Shown here: in pieces, positions 27,365-35,112 of the stretch
Layout: every line of letters begins with the position of its first letter
Numbering within the stretch: position 1 is the stretch's first letter
Assembly (NCBI RefSeq): GCF_028446585.1
Contig: NZ_JAPFQL010000011.1
Coordinates: 1 to 64,000, forward strand
DNA length: 64,000 nucleotides
Source of the DNA: Intrasporangium calvum
GTDB taxonomy: Bacteria; Actinomycetota; Actinomycetes; Actinomycetales; Dermatophilaceae
Direction of reading: 5' to 3'
The notes under the pieces: model-generated
Database searches by the model: none
Told to the model about the DNA's origin: nothing
What the model saw: the letters and a program-made list of their open reading frames with translations, nothing else
Position numbers and translations under genes: made by a program

Positions 27365-28129
27365 TCACTTCCAGGTGATGGTGACGAGCTCGTGCCACCA
27401 CGGGTCGATGTCGGCGCTCCGGTTCCACAGTCGCAGGTAGAGGTCCACCGGGTGCCCCGCGAGCGTTCGGTCGATGCTGCCGTATGCCGCTGGGCTCGGT
27501 CCGTCGTCGACGGTGACCTCGACGGGGTGGTCGGGTCCCATGCCGAGCCGCCAGGAGACGGGGGAGTCATCGGGGCTGACGAGCACGGTGGTCTCGGTGG
27601 GCGGGTGGATGCCCTGGCTCCGGCGCGGGACGAAGCCGCGGAGCAGCTCGTCGAGGCCGTCGAGCGCGAGGGAGGGGCGGATCCAGACCTCGCTGCGGTG
27701 TGGGGGCCGACCGAGCCGCGCGGCGAGGGCGTCGACGGCGTGGATGGTGGTCTCGTGGCACTGTCGCCGGGCCCAGAAGACCTTCGCCGGCGGCGCGTTC
27801 TTGAGGAAGACGAAGGCCGTGAGGTCGTCGGGGGCGTCGACGATGGCCTGCAGCAGTGCCGTGGCACCGTCGTCGAACCACCCGAGCAGGTCCCGCTGCG
27901 ACAGGGCGGCCTCCTCCAGGCCCTCCGGGTCGTCGACGGGTGATCCTGCGAGGTGTGCCGCGGCCCAGCGATGGGCCATGCCGACGTGCGCGACCATGCG
28001 AGCGACGGTCCAGCCGGGACAGGTGGGCACGGGCGTGTCGAGACCGGCGGCCATGGCGTTGGCGCGGAGTACCGTCGCGGCCTCCCCGAGGCCTGCGCCG
28101 AGGTCGTCAAGCGGGAGCCGTACGTCCAT
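27365..28129 (-). CDS. Maleylpyruvate isomerase family, mycothiol-dependent type
   Basis: 254 residues with the MDMPI N-terminal four-helix domain: CPGWTVARMVAHVGMAHRW and the metal-ligand helix CHETTIHAVDAL, then a C-terminal domain. Family members use mycothiol or are related DinB-like metalloproteins. ATG 28129 (MDVRLPLDDL) is chosen over GTG 28147. A dispersed-element copy (27481-27494) encodes SPAAYG near the C-terminus. Confidence 0.78.
   Translation of the reverse strand: MDVRLPLDDLGAGLGEAATVLRANAMAAGLDTPVPTCPGWTVARMVAHVGMAHRWAAAHLAGSPVDDPEGLEEAALSQRDLLGWFDDGATALLQAIVDAPDDLTAFVFLKNAPPAKVFWARRQCHETTIHAVDALAARLGRPPHRSEVWIRPSLALDGLDELLRGFVPRRSQGIHPPTETTVLVSPDDSPVSWRLGMGPDHPVEVTVDDGPSPAAYGSIDRTLAGHPVDLYLRLWNRSADIDPWWHELVTITWK
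27481..27494 (-). repeat. Dispersed element inside the isomerase-family gene
   Basis: Exact 14-base copy in the C-terminal part of the gene, read in a different frame from the mutY copy (Pro-Ala-Ala-Tyr). Confidence 0.9.
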
Positions 28130-28206
28130 GTGGTGAGTCTGCCGCACGGCGGTAGATTTGCGGCAGCCACCACGGTGACGGTGGCCAAGACCGATCGGAG
28201 GTCCCA

Positions 28207-29157
28207 GTGGACGCCAGCGACCTGCTGCGCAACTCGCTCCTTCAGCTCTCCAAGCAGGAGGCCATTCGCGACGTCATCCAGAAGGCGCCGGTCTCTCGCT
28301 CCGTCGTCAAGCGGTTCGTGCCGGGCGCCGCGCACGCCGACGCGGTGCGCGCTGCCTCGGAGATGGCGGCCACGGGCCGGATGGCGACGATCGACTACCT
28401 GGGCGAGGACACGACGGATCTGACCCTGGCGAAGCAGACCAAGGACGCCTACCTCGAGCTGCTCACCGCACTCCGGGACGGGGGACTCACCGAGAACGGC
28501 TCGGTCGAGGTCTCGCTCAAGCTGAGTGCGCTCGGGCAGGCACTCCCCGGCGACGGCGACCGGATCGCCCTCGAGCACGCCCGGGAGATCTGCACGTTGG
28601 CCGACCTGGCGGGCACGACCGTCACCCTCGACATGGAGGACCACACGACGACGGACGCCACCCTCGAGGCCCTGCGCGAGCTGCGGGCCGACTTCCCCAG
28701 CGTCGGGGCGGTGCTCCAGTCCTATCTGTACCGGACCGAGGCGGACTGCCGGGACCTGGCGACAGCCGGTTCACGGGTCCGGCTCTGCAAGGGCGCCTAC
28801 AAGGAGCCCGAGTCGGTCGCCTTCCAGTCGGGCGCAGAGGTGGACAAGGCGTATGTCCGTTGCCTGAAGATCCTCATGCAGGGGGACGGCTATCCGATGG
28901 TCGCCACGCACGACCCTCGGCTCGTCGAGATCGCGGGAGCCTTGGCAGCGCAGGCGGGACGCGCCGCGACGTCGTTCGAGTACCAGATGCTCTACGGCAT
29001 CCGGCCCGACGAGCAGCGACGCATCTCGGACCGCGGCGACCAGATGCGGGTCTACATCCCCTACGGCCAGGAGTGGTACGGCTATCTGATGCGCCGGATG
29101 GCGGAGAAGCCGGCCAACGTCATGTTCTTCGTCCGCGGACTGGCAACGAGAGGCTGA
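28207..29157 (+). CDS. putB: Proline dehydrogenase
   Basis: FAD-dependent oxidation of proline to pyrroline-5-carboxylate. The 316-residue monofunctional form ends with the signature YGQEWYGYLMRRMAEKPAN and has SLKLSALG and VRLCKGAYKEP along the barrel. Start GTG 28207 has GGAGG nine bases upstream. It lies three bases before proC, an enzyme that runs the opposite reaction direction. Confidence 0.94.
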   Translation: MDASDLLRNSLLQLSKQEAIRDVIQKAPVSRSVVKRFVPGAAHADAVRAASEMAATGRMATIDYLGEDTTDLTLAKQTKDAYLELLTALRDGGLTENGSVEVSLKLSALGQALPGDGDRIALEHAREICTLADLAGTTVTLDMEDHTTTDATLEALRELRADFPSVGAVLQSYLYRTEADCRDLATAGSRVRLCKGAYKEPESVAFQSGAEVDKAYVRCLKILMQGDGYPMVATHDPRLVEIAGALAAQAGRAATSFEYQMLYGIRPDEQRRISDRGDQMRVYIPYGQEWYGYLMRRMAEKPANVMFFVRGLATRG

Positions 29158-29160
29158 CCC

Positions 29161-29967
29161 ATGGGAACCACTGCGATCTTCGGCGCCGGTGTGATGGGCG
29201 AGACGCTGCTGTCGGGGCTGCTGCGCTCGGGCCGTGACGCCGGGGACCTCGTCATCACGGAGCGCAACCCGGAGCGGGCGGCACTGCTGGCGGAGAAGTA
29301 CGCCGTGCGCGCGCTCTCAAACGCCGAGGCGGCCGACCTGGCCGACACTCTCGTCCTGGTGGTCAAGCCGCAGGACATGGAGGGGCTGCTCGACGAGATC
29401 CGGGACCACGTCCGCGAGGGCAACACCGTGGTCTCCCTGGCGGCCGGCATCACGACGGAGTTCCTCGAGGCGAGGTTGCCGGAGGGCTCCTCGGTCGTCC
29501 GCGTGATGCCGAACACTCCGGCCCTCGTCGACCAGGGGATGGCCGGCATCTCGCCAGGCCGTCACTGCACGGACGCCCACCTCTCGGAGGCGGAAGCCCT
29601 CCTGTCCTCCTGCGGCAAGGTCGTGCGCCTCGAGGAGAAGCACCTGGACGCGGTCACCGCGATCTCCGGCAGCGGCCCGGCCTACATCTTCTATGTCGTC
29701 GAGGCGATGATCGAGGCTGGTGTCGTGCTGGGGCTGCCCCGGGCGACGGCCACCGAGCTCGTCGTCCAGACGCTCTACGGCGCCGCCACGATGCTCAAGG
29801 AGACGCACGAGCACCCGACGGTGCTGCGCGAGCAGGTCAGCTCGCCGGGCGGCACGACGGTGGCGGCGCTGCGCCAGCTCGACGACCACAAGGTGCGAGC
29901 CGCCTTCGTCAATGCCATGGAGGCCGCGGCGGCCCGGTCCCGGCAGCTCGCGTCCGGCCACGTCTGA
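29161..29967 (+). CDS. proC: Pyrroline-5-carboxylate reductase
   Basis: Last step of proline synthesis, NAD(P)H-dependent. 268 residues: N-terminal AIFGAGVMGETLLSGLL, VKPQDM, RVMPNTPALV, and the C-terminal ISGSGPAYIFYVVEAM and SPGGTTVAAL stretches. ATG lies 3 bases after putB, so both come from one transcript. A bidirectional terminator follows. Confidence 0.96.
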   Translation: MGTTAIFGAGVMGETLLSGLLRSGRDAGDLVITERNPERAALLAEKYAVRALSNAEAADLADTLVLVVKPQDMEGLLDEIRDHVREGNTVVSLAAGITTEFLEARLPEGSSVVRVMPNTPALVDQGMAGISPGRHCTDAHLSEAEALLSSCGKVVRLEEKHLDAVTAISGSGPAYIFYVVEAMIEAGVVLGLPRATATELVVQTLYGAATMLKETHEHPTVLREQVSSPGGTTVAALRQLDDHKVRAAFVNAMEAAAARSRQLASGHV

Positions 29968-29984
29968 CCCCATTCACCAGGCAG

Positions 29985-30025
29985 GGGCGCGGTTCGGGCA
30001 GGCAGCACCTGCACGAACCGCGCCC
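29985..30025. terminator. Bidirectional terminator between proC and subtilase
   Basis: Twelve-bp perfect stem GGGCGCGGTTCG / CGAACCGCGCCC with an inner GCAGG / CCTGC stem, between convergent genes. Confidence 0.8.
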
Positions 30026-30041
30026 GCGTCTGGTCTCCCCG

Positions 30042-31532
30042 CTACTTGACGGCCGCGAAGGCGTTGACCTCGCCGGCGCCGTAGAACGAGGTGCGCAACC
30101 CGCCCGAGCAGGTTGCCTGGTAGTCCGAGCCATGACCATTGGGCAGCAGGGGCACCGGGTCGTAGACGCCCTCCGGGCAGGAGAGCGGCGTGGCAGTCCG
30201 CTCCAGGTGCGAGGCGAGCGAGCCCGGCTTCAGCCCCGGGTGTGCGGAGATCGCCAGGGCGGCGACGCCCGCGGCGTGCGGGCCGGACATCGACGTGCCC
30301 TGCTTGTAGCCCCAGCCGTTCGCGCCGGTGGTCTTGTTCCACGTCGTCGACAGGATCGCGTCTGCCGCGATCACGGACGCGCCCTGGGTGCGGAACCGGG
30401 CGTCACCACCGGGTGCCGTCACGTCGACGACACCTTGGCCGTAGGACGAGAAGTACGACTTCTGGTGCGTCGGACCGGTCGAGGAGACGGTGACGACGCC
30501 GGGGGCCTCACCCGGCAGGACCAGGCACGCCGAGTTGACGACACGGTCCTCGACCGGGGCGCTCCCGTCGTTGGGACTGCCGCTGTCGTGGTTCTTCTTC
30601 TGCAGGTCGTAGTTGGAGTTGCCTGCCGATGCGACGTTGAGCACGCCCTTGCTCTGGGAGTAGCGAATGGCGCGCTGGACCGCGAGCCACACCGGCCGCT
30701 GCCGCTCGTCGTCCCGGCAGTTCAGCTCCCACGGGTCGATGTAGTAGCTGTTGTTGGTGATCTCCATGCCGTTCTCGGCAGCCCACATGAACCCGCAGAC
30801 GGCAGCCTCGGGGAAGATGTAGCCGGCGTCGCTGACGACCTTGACCGAGGCCACCTTGACGCCGGGAGCGACACCCGTGACGCCGACGCCGTTGATGGCC
30901 GCAGCGATGGTGCCGGCGACGTGCGTGCCGTGGTCGGAGGTCGTGGGGTTCCAGGCGGCCTCGCTCGTGTCGGCGACACCACCGAGGCACGAGGCGCTCT
31001 TGTCCTTGGCGATCTGGGTCGCGAGGTCGGGGTGGGTGCTCGAGATGCCGCTGTCGAGGACCCCGACGACGACGTCGGACGAGCCGGTCGTCACCGCATG
31101 CGCCTCGGGGAGGTCGATCTGCGGCATGTCCCACTGGAGGTCCCACAACGGCTCTCCGCTCGGGTCGCCGGCCGAAGTCGCGTCCTCGACCGAGACCTCG
31201 CCGAGGGTCTCGGCCTCCTCGAGCATCGAGCCGAGCCCCTCCGTGGAGGCGACCGACTCGACGCCCTGACCCTGCACGTCGGTCGCGAACCCGGGGTTGG
31301 TCGACCGCGCGACGAGGACGCCGATCTTGGCGTAGTCGGCGACGACCGTGCCTCCCGCCGCGGCGATCCGCGCGGACGCCTCGGCGGTGGACGCGCCCTC
31401 CGGGGCCAGGACGAGGTAGCTGGTGTCGGGACCTGCCGGGGCGGCGGTGGCCATCCCCGCCGCGACTGACGCGGTCAGGCTCAGGGCTGCCGCGGCCGCG
31501 ATAACCAAGGTCCGGGTTGCTGCTGGTTTCAC
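30042..31532 (-). CDS. Secreted S8 (subtilisin-like) serine protease
   Basis: 496 residues with a signal peptide (MKPAATRTLVIAAAAALSLT, cleavage likely after ATAAPA), a propeptide, and the peptidase S8 domain: Asp160 in VLDSGIS, His201 in DHGTHVAGT, oxyanion Asn305 in ASAGNSN, and Ser414 in GTSMSGPHAAG. GTG 31532 has AGGAG about seven bases upstream; the long frame beyond is not protein-like. Exported, substrate unknown. Four or more cysteines in the mature part suggest disulfides. Confidence 0.92.
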   Translation of the reverse strand: MKPAATRTLVIAAAAALSLTASVAAGMATAAPAGPDTSYLVLAPEGASTAEASARIAAAGGTVVADYAKIGVLVARSTNPGFATDVQGQGVESVASTEGLGSMLEEAETLGEVSVEDATSAGDPSGEPLWDLQWDMPQIDLPEAHAVTTGSSDVVVGVLDSGISSTHPDLATQIAKDKSASCLGGVADTSEAAWNPTTSDHGTHVAGTIAAAINGVGVTGVAPGVKVASVKVVSDAGYIFPEAAVCGFMWAAENGMEITNNSYYIDPWELNCRDDERQRPVWLAVQRAIRYSQSKGVLNVASAGNSNYDLQKKNHDSGSPNDGSAPVEDRVVNSACLVLPGEAPGVVTVSSTGPTHQKSYFSSYGQGVVDVTAPGGDARFRTQGASVIAADAILSTTWNKTTGANGWGYKQGTSMSGPHAAGVAALAISAHPGLKPGSLASHLERTATPLSCPEGVYDPVPLLPNGHGSDYQATCSGGLRTSFYGAGEVNAFAAVK

Positions 31533-31649
31533 AGTGCTCCTATCGGGAGGCTGGGTGACTGCACGGCGACCGGTCGGGTCGCACGGTCGCGAACCTACTG
31601 GGGGAGTGTGACGGTCGCCACTCGAAATGGCCCGTGGCAGGCTGGGGGC

Positions 31650-32156
31650 ATGAGCGGTTCTCTCCCTCCACGAATCCATCTGCACGAGGTCCGCCCGGAC
31701 GACTGGGAAGGCCACCGCGACATCCGGCTCGAGATGCTCCGGGACGCTCCCGACGCCTTCTGGTTCACCTACGCCGACGAGGCCGTCTACGACGAGGCCG
31801 ACTGGCGGGAGCGGATCGAGGGCGCCTGGCTCCTCCATGCCCGCGACGAGCAGGGGACCATCGGCAGCGCCGGGCTGGGATCGCACTGGGAGCCCGAGCG
31901 GGCCACGACCGCGACCTTGTTCGGGCTCTACGTCGCCCCGCGCGCTCGTGGCCGAGGCGTGGGTGAGGCGCTGGTCAACGCCGTGCTCCAGGAGGCACGG
32001 CGGCTCGGCAAGACCGAGGTGGTGCTCGAGGTCGGCAGCCACAATGTCGGGGCGTTGGCGCTCTACGAGCGGTGCGGTTTCGTCCGGACGGGTGGGACGG
32101 AGCCCCATCCTCGGCGCGAGGACATCCACGAGATCGAGATGGTCCACCGCTTCTGA
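31650..32156 (+). CDS. GNAT family N-acetyltransferase
   Basis: 168 residues with the acetyl-CoA loop RARGRGVGEAL and a closing NVGALALYERCGF strand-helix pair. The N-terminal third (VRPDDWEGHRDIRLEMLRDAPDAFWFTYADE) matches the next gene, so the two are paralogues from a tandem duplication. Substrate unknown. Confidence 0.8.
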   Translation: MSGSLPPRIHLHEVRPDDWEGHRDIRLEMLRDAPDAFWFTYADEAVYDEADWRERIEGAWLLHARDEQGTIGSAGLGSHWEPERATTATLFGLYVAPRARGRGVGEALVNAVLQEARRLGKTEVVLEVGSHNVGALALYERCGFVRTGGTEPHPRREDIHEIEMVHRF

Positions 32157-32247
32157 TCCACCGTGCACGAGGGCCGGCCCGTGCGGGTCACCGTGAGTTC
32201 ACCGACCCTCAGGTGCAGGGCCACGGGCCCCATGCCAAGGTGGTGCC

Positions 32248-32775
32248 ATGAGCGAGATCACCGTGCGCCCCCTGGGCGAGGAGGAGTGGCAGGACTATCG
32301 GGAGGTGCGGCTCGAGGCCCTTCGCGAGTCACCCGAGGCCTTCGCCTCCACCCTCGAGCAAGAAGCAGCCTTCGACGAAGACTTCTGGCGCACCCGGATG
32401 ACGCGCTCAGCCCGGCTCATCGCGGAGCGTGACGGCGCCGCTGTGGGCGTGGTCAGTGTGGGCACGGCCGAGACCGACGACGGGGCCGACGCCGGCGAGC
32501 TCTTCGGGCTGTGGGTCAAGCCAGAGCTGCGCGGCACGGGCGTGGCCACCACCCTCGTGAAGAACGGCGCGGCGCTCGCCCAGCGCCGCGGCCAGAGCCA
32601 CCTCTACTACTGGGTCGGGACGGAGAACGGCCGAGCGGTCGCCTTCGCCAGCGGCATGGGCTTCCGGCCGACGGATGAGCGCCGCCCGATGGGGGTCGCG
32701 TCGGCGGAGGACGGCGAAGAGGAGATCGCGATGGTCCTGCCGCTCGGGCAGGACCCCGGAGTGGTCGGGCCCTGA
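32248..32775 (+). CDS. GNAT family N-acetyltransferase, tandem paralogue
   Basis: 175 residues; VRPLGEEEWQDYREVRLEALRESPEAF aligns with the preceding gene, and the CoA-binding loop reads ELRGTGVATTLV. It diverges in the C-terminal half (YYWVGTENGRAVAFASGMGF), suggesting a different substrate. A 91-base spacer separates the two genes. Confidence 0.8.
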   Translation: MSEITVRPLGEEEWQDYREVRLEALRESPEAFASTLEQEAAFDEDFWRTRMTRSARLIAERDGAAVGVVSVGTAETDDGADAGELFGLWVKPELRGTGVATTLVKNGAALAQRRGQSHLYYWVGTENGRAVAFASGMGFRPTDERRPMGVASAEDGEEEIAMVLPLGQDPGVVGP

Positions 32776-32789
32776 GCCGATCCCGCGCT

Positions 32790-32814
32790 CCTGAGCCCGC
32801 CAGGCGGCCTCAGG
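32790..32814. terminator. Hairpin between convergent GNAT and TrkA-like genes
   Basis: CCTGAG-c-CCGCC-a-GGCGG-c-CTCAGG: nested stems with one symmetric mismatch. It reaches into the last codons of the TrkA-like gene. Confidence 0.55.
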
Positions 32815-33478
32815 GGCGCGCCGCGAACCGTTCGATCAGTTCCGTCGGGCCGCTGACGATGAGCATGTGGTGCTGCGACACCTTGGTCTGGGGCACCGCG
32901 TAGGTGAAGTCCTCGCCCGGCGCCTTGACCCCCACCACGGTCACGCCGTACTTCCGGCGGATCTGGCTCTGCTCCAGCGTGAAGCCGATCGTCTCCGACG
33001 GCGGCTTGATCTTGACGATGGCGAAGCCGTCGTCGAACTCGATGTAGTCCAGCAGCCGGCCGTTGACGAGGTGGGCCACTCGCCGGCCAGCGTCGGACTC
33101 GGGCGAGATGACGTGGTGCACGCCGATGCGGTCGAGGATGCGCTTGTGCTCCTGGGAGAGGGCCTTGGCCCAGATCGACGGGACGCCCGCGTCGACGAGG
33201 TTGGCGGAGGCGAGCACGGAGGACTCGACGGAGGAGCCGATGCCGACGACGGCGATCTTCGGCTCAGCCGCCCGGATCATGTCGATGGCCGAGGCCTGAG
33301 CCATGTCGGCGTGCACGACCTTGGCGAACTTGTTGACATACGACTCGGCCAGCGCGTTGTTGCGCTCGACGGCGATGACCCGATGCCCGAGCTTGGTCAG
33401 CTCCATGGCGACGGCGGAGCCGAAACGTCCGAGGCCGATGACGAGCACGTCGTCCTCGAACAACTTGTTCCGCGCCAT
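32810..33478 (-). CDS. TrkA-family potassium uptake regulatory protein
   Basis: 222 residues: RCK_N domain with VLVIGLGRFGSAVAMEL and ribose-binding Glu in VIAVERN, then an RCK_C domain from about residue 140. It gates potassium channels by binding NAD(H) or c-di-AMP in related proteins; a diadenylate cyclase is encoded elsewhere in this window. ATG 33478 has GAAGGGA upstream. No channel gene is adjacent, so the partner is elsewhere. Confidence 0.88.
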   Translation of the reverse strand: MARNKLFEDDVLVIGLGRFGSAVAMELTKLGHRVIAVERNNALAESYVNKFAKVVHADMAQASAIDMIRAAEPKIAVVGIGSSVESSVLASANLVDAGVPSIWAKALSQEHKRILDRIGVHHVISPESDAGRRVAHLVNGRLLDYIEFDDGFAIVKIKPPSETIGFTLEQSQIRRKYGVTVVGVKAPGEDFTYAVPQTKVSQHHMLIVSGPTELIERFAARP

Positions 33479-33533
33479 GGGATTCCCTTCGTCCACAGTC
33501 CGCGCCCTGCAGGGACGCGATAGCGTCTCAATC

Positions 33534-34730
33534 ATGCCAAGTCAGGCCCGCGTCGTTTGGGACCCCTCGTTCACGAAGTACAACTTCGGGCCGACCCACC
33601 CCATGGCGCCCATCCGGCTGGACCTGACGGCTCGACTGTGCGAGGCCCTCGGCCTGTTCGACGCTCCCGGTGTCGAGGTGTGTGGGGCCGAGCCGGCGAG
33701 CGACGAACTGCTCGAGACGATCCACGATACGGAGTACGTCGCGGCGGTCAAGGCGGCGTCCGCCGACCCGGACGAGGCGGACCCCGCCCGCGGCATCGGC
33801 ACCGAGGACGACCCGGCGTTCGAGGGCATGCACGAGTCGAGTGCCCGGATCGTGACCGGCACCGTCGACTCGGTTCGCGCGGTCTGGGAGGGGGAGACCA
33901 GCCATGCCGTGAACTTCACCGGTGGCCTGCATCACGCGATGCCTGACCGGGCCAGTGGCTTCTGCATCTACAACGACATCGCGGTCGGCATCAAGTGGCT
34001 CCTCGACCACGGCGCCGAGAGGGTCGCCTACGTCGACGTCGACGTGCATCACGGCGACGGCGTCGAGCGGATCTTCTGGGACGACCCGCGTGTCCTGACG
34101 ATCTCGCTGCACGAGACGGGTCGCGCCCTCTTTCCGGGGACGGGGTGGCCGACGGACATCGGCGGCCCGGACGCGCAGGGCATGGCCGTCAACGTGTCAC
34201 TGCCGCCGGGGCTCTCGGATGCGGGCTGGTTGCGGGCCATCCACGCCACGGTGATGCCGATCGTCCGGTCCTTCAAGCCGGACCTGCTCATCACCCAGCA
34301 CGGCTGTGACACCCATGCCGAGGATCCCTTGGCGCACTTCGCGATGACCGTCGATGCGCAGCGCTCGGCCGCGGACTCGCTCCACCGGCTCGCGCACGAG
34401 GTGTGCGAGGGCAAGTGGGTCGCGCTCGGTGGTGGTGGCTACGAGGTGGTGGGCGTCGTGCCTCGCACGTGGACGCACCTCACGGCGATCGCCGCGCACC
34501 GTCCGATCCCGACGGCCACGGAGATCCCGGAGGACTGGCGCGAGCACGTCGAGCAGGTGACGGGCCGACCGGCGCCGCGCCGCATGGGTGACCTGACGAC
34601 TCAGGATGGGCCGCTGTGGTGGCGCTCGTGGGACCTCGGCTACGACCCGGGCAGCGAGGTGGACCGGGCCATCATGGCGACGCGGTCGGCGGTGTTCCCG
34701 CACCACGGCCTGGACGTGCACTTCGACTGA
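33534..34730 (+). CDS. acuC: Histone deacetylase superfamily protein, AcuC-like
   Basis: 398 residues with the arginase/deacetylase fold: GGLHHAMPDRASGFCIYNDIA (catalytic His pair and Asp), zinc ligands in DVDVHHGDGVE and the LITQHGCDTHAEDPL loop, and GGGGY near the end. AcuC proteins deacetylate acetyl-CoA synthetase in Bacillus. Divergent from trkA over 55 bases. Its stop codon lies within the first unit of an 80-bp duplication. Confidence 0.9.
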   Translation: MPSQARVVWDPSFTKYNFGPTHPMAPIRLDLTARLCEALGLFDAPGVEVCGAEPASDELLETIHDTEYVAAVKAASADPDEADPARGIGTEDDPAFEGMHESSARIVTGTVDSVRAVWEGETSHAVNFTGGLHHAMPDRASGFCIYNDIAVGIKWLLDHGAERVAYVDVDVHHGDGVERIFWDDPRVLTISLHETGRALFPGTGWPTDIGGPDAQGMAVNVSLPPGLSDAGWLRAIHATVMPIVRSFKPDLLITQHGCDTHAEDPLAHFAMTVDAQRSAADSLHRLAHEVCEGKWVALGGGGYEVVGVVPRTWTHLTAIAAHRPIPTATEIPEDWREHVEQVTGRPAPRRMGDLTTQDGPLWWRSWDLGYDPGSEVDRAIMATRSAVFPHHGLDVHFD

Positions 34731-34890
34731 CGACGACGGCGTGAGAATCGACCGAGCGCCAGCGAGGGAGGATCGGAGCGCCGAGGAGTCGGTCGGAAAG
34801 GTTCGACTGACGACGACGGCGTGAGAATCGACCGAGCGCCAGCGAGGGAGGATCGGAGCGCCGAGGAGTCGGTCGCAAGGGTTCGACTGA
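34722..34890. repeat. 80-bp direct duplication at the acuC 3' end
   Basis: Two units (34722-34801 and 34802-34881) differ at 2 of 80 bases, followed by a third partial TTCGACTGA. The first unit contains the last codons and stop of acuC, so the duplication copied the gene's end into the spacer. Inside each unit is the purine-rich GCGAGGGAGGATCGGAGCG. No coding sense in the second unit. Confidence 0.92.
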
Positions 34891-34940
34891 ACGTCGACTG
34901 ACGTCTGATGCCGGACGCCATGCACCCTGTAAAAGTGGCG

Positions 34941-35107
34941 AGAGGGTGCGCTCGGATCTGGCACCATGGATGTACGGCGTTGACGGGCCTGACGATCCTG
35001 AGCCGAGCGTGACCAAGAGGCCGACCGCGATCATGCGGCGGCGAAGGTGTGGTGGCACAGCGACTCTCCCCATCGCCCGCACCTCCGGGGCAACATCCCA
35101 GGAGGTG
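34941..35107 (+). promoter_or_regulatory. Candidate translational T-box riboswitch for the AspRS gene
   Basis: Four elements in T-box order. Stem I candidate: CGCTCGG 34949-34955 with CCGAGCG 35003-35009; in an alternative fold (GGATC/GATCC) a 3' bulge TGAC at 34990-34993 offers an Asp codon GAC as specifier. Stem III candidate: 35021-35041. Anti-sequestrator: AGGTGTGG 35045-35052 pairs fully with CCGCACCT 35077-35084 (one G-U), with the 7-base bulge UGGCACA 35053-35059 and GCG/CGC above; UGGC suits a tRNA with G73, as in tRNA-Asp. Sequestrator: CACCTCC 35080-35086 instead pairs perfectly with the Shine-Dalgarno GGAGGTG 35101-35107. Uncharged tRNA would free the ribosome site. Confidence 0.72.
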
Positions 35108-35112
35108 AAGGA

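Noticed and set aside
30042-32168. Subtilase read as a 708-residue protein
   Set aside because: The first 212 residues would precede the signal peptide and overlap the GNAT gene; GTG 31532 with AGGAG is the credible start.
34722-34890. CRISPR or IS remnant
   Set aside because: Contiguous 80-bp duplication with no spacers, no terminal inverted repeats and no transposase.
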